Positions 23,000-27,543 of a stretch of 27,543 bases of DNA are shown in pieces. The notes below the pieces were generated by a model. It did no database searches and was not told the origin of the DNA. It saw nothing but the letters and a program-made list of their open reading frames with translations. Made by a program: the position numbers and the translations under genes. Numbering within the stretch: position 1 is the stretch's first letter; each line of letters starts with the position of its first letter. Source of the DNA: an uncultured Eubacteriales bacterium (GTDB taxonomy: Bacteria > Bacillota > Clostridia > Oscillospirales > Acutalibacteraceae); the NCBI GenBank assembly GCA_934630515.1, contig CAKTVV010000028.1, positions 1 to 27,543 on the forward strand. The letters run 5' to 3'.

Positions 23000-24451
23000 A
23001 TGCAGCTGAAAGCGGTACTGCGCCGTGCCTTTGATGCCATGGTGCGCTCCTATGAGGGGAAGCGGTTCCTTCCCAGTCTGATCCTGAAATTGCTGATGGC
23101 GCTGGCGGCGGGGGTGATCACCGCCCTGTTTGCCAACACCCTGTTTTCGGTGGATTCAGCCGCCAACCAGCTCTGGGCGGCGTTGTTCTTCTATCTTCTG
23201 ATGCTATCGGTAGGCAAGCTCGTCTCCGAGGTGAAGCAGGGCGGCATCGGCGTCCGGCTGCAGAGAACGCTCCGCAGGATGGTGCAGCTGGATCCGCCGG
23301 GGCTGTGGTTCTGTCTGGCGGGAATAGCGACGGCGCTGCTGCTGCCTTATCCGCTGGTGCTGGCGCTGGGGCTGCTGCTGTTCTGCGCCGTGCTGGCAGA
23401 GAAAAACTCCCTGCTGCTCAGCCTGAAAAGGGCGCTGCGCAAGGGCGAAGAATCGGAGAGCTCCGGGCGGGGACTGGCGACCTTTGCCACCGGTCTGCTG
23501 GCGTGCGGGCTGGTGGTGTGCATCCTTGCCAATCTGGGGCTGCCCACGCTGTTCGGTACCATCGACCGGGGGATCTATGCGCCGGACGGCACGGCGTCTG
23601 CGTCGCAGCCCGCCGACGGGGACTCGGTGCCCAGCCGCCCGGAGGAGGAGCCGACCTCCGGCAGCGGACCGGCGGCGGATGTGCCCACCGGCGATAATGC
23701 CGCTGTCCAGCGGGTGGCGCAGAAGCTGATGGATCGGCTCATGGAGACCGCCGGCACCGACCGGGAGGCGTTCGGGCAGCTGTTCCGCAACACGGAGGAG
23801 GCGGTGATCGATCAGTATTATGCGACCGACTTCGACCGGTTCAGGAGTCAGGCACATTCCCGGATCCTTATTGCGGCGCAGTCGGAACGGTATGTGTGGT
23901 TTACGGCGCTGTATTACACCATCCCGAAGAATTATCCCAAGGCGTCGGAGCAGACGGTGTATCTGACCACCGTCATGGGGGTGGAGAACGGCTCCTGGAA
24001 GGTGGAGGATTCCGAGACGGCACGGGCGGAGCTGCAAAACGCCTACGATATGGAATGTATCACCCCGGCGGCGTGGAATGCCCGGGATGCCGGGCATCCG
24101 TTTGCGCAGCTGTTCGTCCCGTTCCGGCTGAACGACGAGCCGCTGTGCTATGGAGGGACGGTGCTGTGCAAGGCCATCGAGCTGTATGAGGATGAGAACG
24201 GCGATGTGGTCGTGACGCTGTATGCGTCCAACGATACCGGCAAGCCGGTGACGGTGGAAAACATCAAAAAGCTGACCGTCACCGACGGCAAAAAAACGCT
24301 TTTTACCGTCAACGCCCAGCTGTCGGAGCGGCTGGAGCCGGAGTCGAGCCTGCTGCGCACCGTTACGGTGGAGGGGGCGTCGCTGGAGCCGGAGGTCTGG
24401 AGCCGTTTGGAGGTCGGCGAGCTTTCCTTTGACTTTTCGGTGGAAGAATAA
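23000..24451 (+). CDS. Five-helix membrane protein with large extracellular domain
   Basis: 483 aa, third gene of the operon, not recognised. An in-frame ATG at 22976 overlaps the previous gene, but GGGAGG 6 bases before ATG 23000 favours the shorter start (MQLKAVLRRAFDAM). About five helices lie in residues 28-185 (LKLLMALAAGVITALFANTL; LWAALFFYLLMLSVGKLV; FCLAGIATALLLPYPLVLAL; LLLFCAVLA; ATGLLACGLVVCILANLGL), with basic loops placed inside. A Ser/Pro/Gly linker follows, then about 270 extracellular residues: an NTF2-like-looking region (RNTEEAVIDQYYATDFDRFR, MGVENGSWKVED) and a C-terminal beta domain (VVVTLYASNDTGKPVTVENI). The operon has no good terminator after it; the next gene has its own promoter. 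Role: probably a membrane component partnering the two upstream proteins. Confidence 0.82.
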   Translation: MQLKAVLRRAFDAMVRSYEGKRFLPSLILKLLMALAAGVITALFANTLFSVDSAANQLWAALFFYLLMLSVGKLVSEVKQGGIGVRLQRTLRRMVQLDPPGLWFCLAGIATALLLPYPLVLALGLLLFCAVLAEKNSLLLSLKRALRKGEESESSGRGLATFATGLLACGLVVCILANLGLPTLFGTIDRGIYAPDGTASASQPADGDSVPSRPEEEPTSGSGPAADVPTGDNAAVQRVAQKLMDRLMETAGTDREAFGQLFRNTEEAVIDQYYATDFDRFRSQAHSRILIAAQSERYVWFTALYYTIPKNYPKASEQTVYLTTVMGVENGSWKVEDSETARAELQNAYDMECITPAAWNARDAGHPFAQLFVPFRLNDEPLCYGGTVLCKAIELYEDENGDVVVTLYASNDTGKPVTVENIKKLTVTDGKKTLFTVNAQLSERLEPESSLLRTVTVEGASLEPEVWSRLEVGELSFDFSVEE

Positions 24452-24511
24452 GTGCCGGGACAGGCGGGAAAAATCCTCACAAATGCAGGAAAAATTCCCA
24501 CGGGCCGCCAA

Positions 24512-24541
24512 TTGACAGGGCGGCAGGGGGTGTACTATACT
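24512..24541 (+). promoter_or_regulatory. Promoter of the aldo/keto reductase
   Basis: TTGACA (24512-24517), 18 bases, TATACT (24536-24541). The start codon lies 35 bases downstream with AAAGGAG at 24560-24566. Confidence 0.8.
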
Positions 24542-24575
24542 GGAATAAACGAAGTTCTGAAAGGAGCGTATTCTT

Positions 24576-25571
24576 ATGTATTGTGCCGATCCTACCCGTT
24601 ATGAGACTATGCCCTATCCCCGCTGCGGGGCCAGCGGGCTGCGGCTGCCGGCGGTATCGCTGGGGCTGTGGCATAATTTCGGGGATACGACCCCCTATGA
24701 GACTATGCGGCAGCTGTGCTTTACGGCGTTCGACTGCGGGATCACCCATTTCGATCTGGCGAATAACTACGGTCCTGCTCCCGGCAGCGCCGAGGCGCAC
24801 TTCGGCAAGATCCTGCGGGAGGAGCTGCACGCCTATCGGGATGAGCTGATCGTCAGCACCAAGGCGGGCTATACCATGTGGGACGGCCCCTACGGCGATT
24901 GGGGCAGCCGGAAATATCTGCTCGCCAGTCTGGATCAGAGCCTGACCCGGCTGGGACTGCCCTATGTGGATATCTTCTACCATCACCGCCCGGATCCGAA
25001 TACGCCGCTGGAGGAGACGATGGGGGCGCTGGCGCAGGCGGTGCGCAGCGGCAAGGCGCTGTATGTCGGGCTGTCCAACTATGACGGCGCTACGCTGGAG
25101 CGGGCGTGCGCTATTCTGGAGGAGCTGCACTGCCCCTTTGTGATCAATCAGAACCGGTATTCCATCTTTGACCGTACGATCGAGCAAAACGGGCTGAAGG
25201 ATACCGCCCGGCGGCTGCATAAGGGCATTATCGCTTTCAGCCCGCTGGCGCAGGGAATGCTCACCGACCGGTATCTCCACGGCATCCCGGAGGACAGCCG
25301 CATCCGCACCGACGGCCGGTTCCTGCAGGAATCCGCCATCACCGAGGAGCGGCTGGCGCAGATCCGGGGGCTGCGGGAGATCGCCGTCGCCCGGGGGCAG
25401 TCGCTGGCGCAGATGGCGCTGTCGTGGGTGCTGCGGGACGGGGTGGTGACCTCGGTGCTGATCGGCGCCTCCAAGCCGGCGCAGATTCTGGATAACGTGC
25501 AGGCGGCGCAGAACACGGCGTTCACGCCGGAGGAGCTGGCGGCGATCGATGCGCTGTCCCTGCCCCGGTAA
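24576..25571 (+). CDS. yghZ: Aldo/keto reductase, YghZ (glyceraldehyde-3-phosphate reductase) type
   Basis: NADPH-dependent cytoplasmic reductase of aldehydes, 331 aa. From its start (MYCADPTRYETMPYPRCGAS, GLRLPAVSLGLWHNFGD) it matches the E. coli YghZ/Gpr pattern closely, including ITHFDLANNYGPAPGSAE, VSTKAGYTMW, DIFYHHRPD, and SVLIGASKPAQILDN. Catalytic tetrad by family position: D60, Y65, K96 and H137. YghZ acts on L-glyceraldehyde 3-phosphate, methylglyoxal and related aldehydes; detoxification is a likely role. It has its own promoter and terminator and looks monocistronic. The assignment to the YghZ subfamily is strong; physiological substrate here is inference. Confidence 0.93.
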   Translation: MYCADPTRYETMPYPRCGASGLRLPAVSLGLWHNFGDTTPYETMRQLCFTAFDCGITHFDLANNYGPAPGSAEAHFGKILREELHAYRDELIVSTKAGYTMWDGPYGDWGSRKYLLASLDQSLTRLGLPYVDIFYHHRPDPNTPLEETMGALAQAVRSGKALYVGLSNYDGATLERACAILEELHCPFVINQNRYSIFDRTIEQNGLKDTARRLHKGIIAFSPLAQGMLTDRYLHGIPEDSRIRTDGRFLQESAITEERLAQIRGLREIAVARGQSLAQMALSWVLRDGVVTSVLIGASKPAQILDNVQAAQNTAFTPEELAAIDALSLPR

Positions 25572-25613
25572 AGGCGGCTCCCAGACGTCCGACGTAGCGG
25601 AAAGAATAAAAGG

Positions 25614-25676
25614 CAGCACCGCTGCAGTCGGTTGGAGGAGCTTCCTCCGGTCGGCTGTGAGGCGGTGCTGTTTTTG
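25614..25676 (+). terminator. Long branched terminator after the aldo/keto reductase
   Basis: Outer stem CAGCACCGC (25614-25622) with GCGGTGCTG (25662-25670), inner hairpin GGAGGA-GCT-TCCTCC (25634-25648), further imperfect pairing between (GTCGGTT against GGTCGGC region), then TTTTTGTTGTTTTTT. It is much longer than the other terminators in the window and about 45 bases after the stop codon. Confidence 0.85.
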
Positions 25677-25803
25677 TTGTTTTTTCAATTTTTCCTCGGG
25701 GCGCTGCGCCGCACCGCCGCTGGCAAAATTCCGCCGGGCTGTATAATCGGTGTCCCTTTAACGCATACTGTGCTTGAACCGTATCGGAAAGGAGGCAGTT
25801 TGC

Positions 25804-26004
25804 ATGAATAAGGTGGCTTTGATTCTGACCATTATCGGTGCTCTGAACTGGGGCAGCATCGGGCTGTTTCAGTTTGATCTGGTGGCGTGGATCTTCGGCG
25901 GCGCCGGTACCTTGCTGGCTCGGATCGTTTATACCGTGGTGGCGCTGGCCGGGATCTGGTGTATCTCGCTGCTGTTCCGCCCCAAGGCAAAGGCGGCCAA
26001 TTGA
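25804..26004 (+). CDS. DUF378 family membrane protein (YuzA-like)
   Basis: 66 residues, two membrane helices: MNKVALILTIIGALNWGSIG with the family hallmark NWG, then FQFDLVAWIFGG and IVYTVVALAGIWCISLLF. DUF378/YuzA proteins are widespread small membrane proteins of unknown function. A longer frame from 25774 is possible, but AAAGGAGG 7-8 bases before ATG 25804 decides the start. A TATAAT at 25742-25747 with a weak -35 (CTGGCA, 25720-25725) probably drives it. It is bounded by terminators on both sides, so it is monocistronic. Confidence 0.92.
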   Translation: MNKVALILTIIGALNWGSIGLFQFDLVAWIFGGAGTLLARIVYTVVALAGIWCISLLFRPKAKAAN

Positions 26005-26010
26005 CCGGAT

Positions 26011-26046
26011 AAGCCCGCCGGAGGAGCGCTCCTCCGACGGGCTTTC
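26011..26046 (+). terminator. Terminator after the DUF378 gene
   Basis: AAGCCCG (26011-26017) with CGGGCTT (26038-26044), continued inward by CGGAGGAGC/GCTCCTCCG, ending in TTTCTG. The gene on the other strand ends at 26060, so it may also serve that transcript, but the reverse side has a poor T-run. Confidence 0.8.
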
Positions 26047-26059
26047 TGTTTGTGCTCGT

Positions 26060-26527
26060 TTATTCGCTGCGGACATCCAGATCCAGCCATCCCTGCCCCG
26101 GATGGGCAGAACGGTCCACTACATAGAGGATATACCCGTCGGTGCCCGTCGGCTCTGTGCGGAACGAGAGCTTTCCGCCGCCTACGCAGGTGATGGTCTG
26201 CCCTGCCTGCACCGCCAGCACACAGTCCGGCGCCGCCGCAGCGTAATAGGCTTGCAGCTGCTCCAGCGACTGGCTGCTTTGCAGCAGCACGGCGCCGAAA
26301 TAGCGCACGCTCTCCCCGGAGCCGTCGTACCGCCCGGCAGCCGAAAAGCTGTCCGTCAGGGTGGTTCCCTCCGGCAGCGGCAACGCCCGCAGCTGCTTTT
26401 CCAGCCGCAGGGCGATTCCGTTATTCACCAGCGGGATCACCAAGCCGATCGTCAGCAAAAGGGCGCCCAGCAGCACCATCACGATGCGTATCCACCGCCG
26501 ACAGGTGTTTTTCATTTTGTCATTCAT
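26060..26527 (-). CDS. Hypothetical single-helix membrane protein, 155 aa
   Basis: Not recognised. The frame is open upstream to 26776, but that part is a shadow of the mannosidase gene; ATG 26527 has AAAAGGAG 8 bases upstream on the minus strand and starts MNDKMKNTCRRWIRIVMVLL. One helix (IVMVLLGALLLTIGLVIPLV) is followed by an extracytoplasmic domain of about 110 residues (LPEGTTLTDSFSAAGRYDGS, VRYFGAVLLQSSQSLEQLQA, LSFRTEPTGTDGYILYVVDR). Its start overlaps the stop of the mannosidase fragment as ATGA, so the two are probably translationally coupled. Role unknown; it could be a sensor or solute-binding type domain. Confidence 0.75.
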   Translation of the reverse strand: MNDKMKNTCRRWIRIVMVLLGALLLTIGLVIPLVNNGIALRLEKQLRALPLPEGTTLTDSFSAAGRYDGSGESVRYFGAVLLQSSQSLEQLQAYYAAAAPDCVLAVQAGQTITCVGGGKLSFRTEPTGTDGYILYVVDRSAHPGQGWLDLDVRSE

Positions 26528-27543
26528 GGTATTGCTCCTTTTGGGTATCGCTTTGTGTGCCGCCCGACGGCGGGACTTTGTCCCGGGCGGCAGCGGAAGG
26601 GGGCGGCTGTCTGCGCCCGGGTCACGGTGCTGTGCCGATATCCGCCATAGACTGCTCCCGCCTCCACCACCGTACGCACAGCGCCGTCCTCGATGACCCG
26701 CACGCCGTCCAGCGACCCATCGGTGCCGGAAAAAGCCCCGCTGGCTGCCGGGGACATCACCCGGAAGCAGCCGCATTTCTTGGGGAAGGAGGTGACCAGC
26801 ATCCCCCAGGGGTCGCCGTCGTCCTGTATGACCTCCAGCCGGAGCGCACCGGGCTTCAGGTACGCAACGCCGTCCACGGTGTAGCTGTCCAGGCAGCCGG
26901 TGCGGCGATTGATGCGCACGGCGATCCGCTTGCCGGTGAATACGAAGTGATCCCCCTCCGCCGGGAGGGTGGGCACCGGCTTTTTCGGCAGGCTCTTATA
27001 CCGGCAGCCGAACCGGGCGACGGACAGGGGTGGCAGGGTGGCGTGGAACACCACCCGCTTACGCCAGTCCAGACTGAGGTTGCTGGCCTCCTTTTCGCAC
27101 TGGGTGGGCAGAGGGTTGCCCTGCTCGTCCAGCACCTGGGGCATGGAAAATTCCGGCTCCCAGTTCTGATCCCACAGGGACATCTCGCAGGTGAAGTCTC
27201 CCTCCAGCGGGTAGGGGTGAGGATTGCAGGCAAGGATGGGGATTTCTCCCTCCGCGGCAGGAGCCTGCCCGGCTGCCAGAGCGAAAAAGGCTCTTGCCCG
27301 CACCCGGGACAGCAGTTCCTGCCCGTGGCTGAGCTGCCGCAGCGCCATGTCCTCCCCGGCCTGAATGCAGGTGCCGGGCAGCATATTGTGGAACTGTACG
27401 GTCAGCAGGTCGGTCTGCGCATCCGCCAGCTCCGCCGCCGGATAGGCCATCCGCCCGGTGGCGGCGGCAGCGGTGCAGAGCTTTTCGGTGGCGAACAGAT
27501 CGTTCTCCAGACGGCGGTGCCGAAGCTTGATTTGGATTTGGCT
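26524..27543 (-). CDS. GH38 alpha-mannosidase, 3' part (partial at window edge, C-terminus apparently truncated)
   Basis: The frame is open to the right edge, so the N-terminal catalytic domain lies outside. The visible 339 residues carry the GH38 middle domain (RHRRLENDLFATEKL; TDLLTVQFHNMLPGTCIQAG), the beta-rich part (ILACNPHPYPLEGDF; PPLSVARFGCRYKSLP), and the start of the C-terminal domain (VRINRRTGCLDSYTVDGVAY, VIEDGAVRTVVEAG). Family members continue for roughly 300 residues after that, but here the protein changes at about GGYRHSTV to a short tail rich in Ala, Arg and Pro and stops. Deletion, frameshift or a shortened variant are all possible. The stop overlaps the next gene by 4 bases. 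The enzyme removes mannose residues; host or microbial glycan use is likely. Confidence 0.8.
   Translation of the reverse strand, partial: SQIQIKLRHRRLENDLFATEKLCTAAAATGRMAYPAAELADAQTDLLTVQFHNMLPGTCIQAGEDMALRQLSHGQELLSRVRARAFFALAAGQAPAAEGEIPILACNPHPYPLEGDFTCEMSLWDQNWEPEFSMPQVLDEQGNPLPTQCEKEASNLSLDWRKRVVFHATLPPLSVARFGCRYKSLPKKPVPTLPAEGDHFVFTGKRIAVRINRRTGCLDSYTVDGVAYLKPGALRLEVIQDDGDPWGMLVTSFPKKCGCFRVMSPAASGAFSGTDGSLDGVRVIEDGAVRTVVEAGAVYGGYRHSTVTRAQTAAPFRCRPGQSPAVGRHTKRYPKGAIP

Overview
The window looks like a chromosomal segment of a high-G+C Firmicute, most likely a gut clostridium of the Oscillospirales/Ruminococcaceae type. The reasons are strong AGGAGG-type ribosome binding sites at almost every start, Firmicute-type promoters (several match TTGACA-17-TATAAT), many small intrinsic terminators, an AbrB/SpoVT-type regulator, an orphan MsmK-type sugar ATPase, BspA-like leucine-rich proteins and a LicD gene. 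This assignment is inference from gene families and style; no rRNA or other taxonomic marker is present. I saw no tRNA, rRNA, CRISPR array, transposase or integrase.

Layout. 1-1661: the 3' part of a collagen-like surface protein that ends in a leucine-rich domain, then a small AT-richer gene and a terminator. 1701-6155: a LysR regulator divergent from a two-gene heterodimeric ABC exporter (one NBD degenerate, one canonical) with a dyad between them. 6352-8976: a membrane-flavodoxin fusion, a roughly 520-base stretch with no convincing gene, and the orphan MsmK ATPase, all on the minus strand. 9125-12271: minus-strand rsuA-family pseudouridine synthase, a DUF4830 protein and asnB. 12407-13606: an XRE repressor divergent from a small zinc-ribbon protein with a perfect consensus promoter, then an Hsp20 chaperone.

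13840-18830: a PucR-like regulator, then a long hairpin-rich leader in front of a GT2 glycosyltransferase, a Wzx-type flippase and a LicD transferase (a compact surface-glycan decoration cluster), then a 42-residue Cys-rich membrane peptide. 19246-19491: AbrB-like regulator with a zinc knuckle. 19692-24451: the most interesting part, an unrecognised three-gene operon of membrane proteins: a secreted/anchored 831-residue leucine-rich protein with a cytoplasmic helical tail, a tail-anchored protein whose N-terminal region loosely resembles EspG-type type VII secretion chaperones, and a five-segment membrane protein with a large extracellular domain. It is preceded by a perfect 42-base palindrome.

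24576-27543: YghZ-type aldo/keto reductase, a DUF378 membrane protein, and on the minus strand the 3' end of a GH38 alpha-mannosidase that appears to lack most of its C-terminal domain and overlaps a small membrane-anchored protein by ATGA. The window therefore mixes housekeeping (rsuA, asnB, hsp20, msmK) with surface or envelope functions (collagen/LRR protein, glycan cluster, three-gene membrane operon, exporter).
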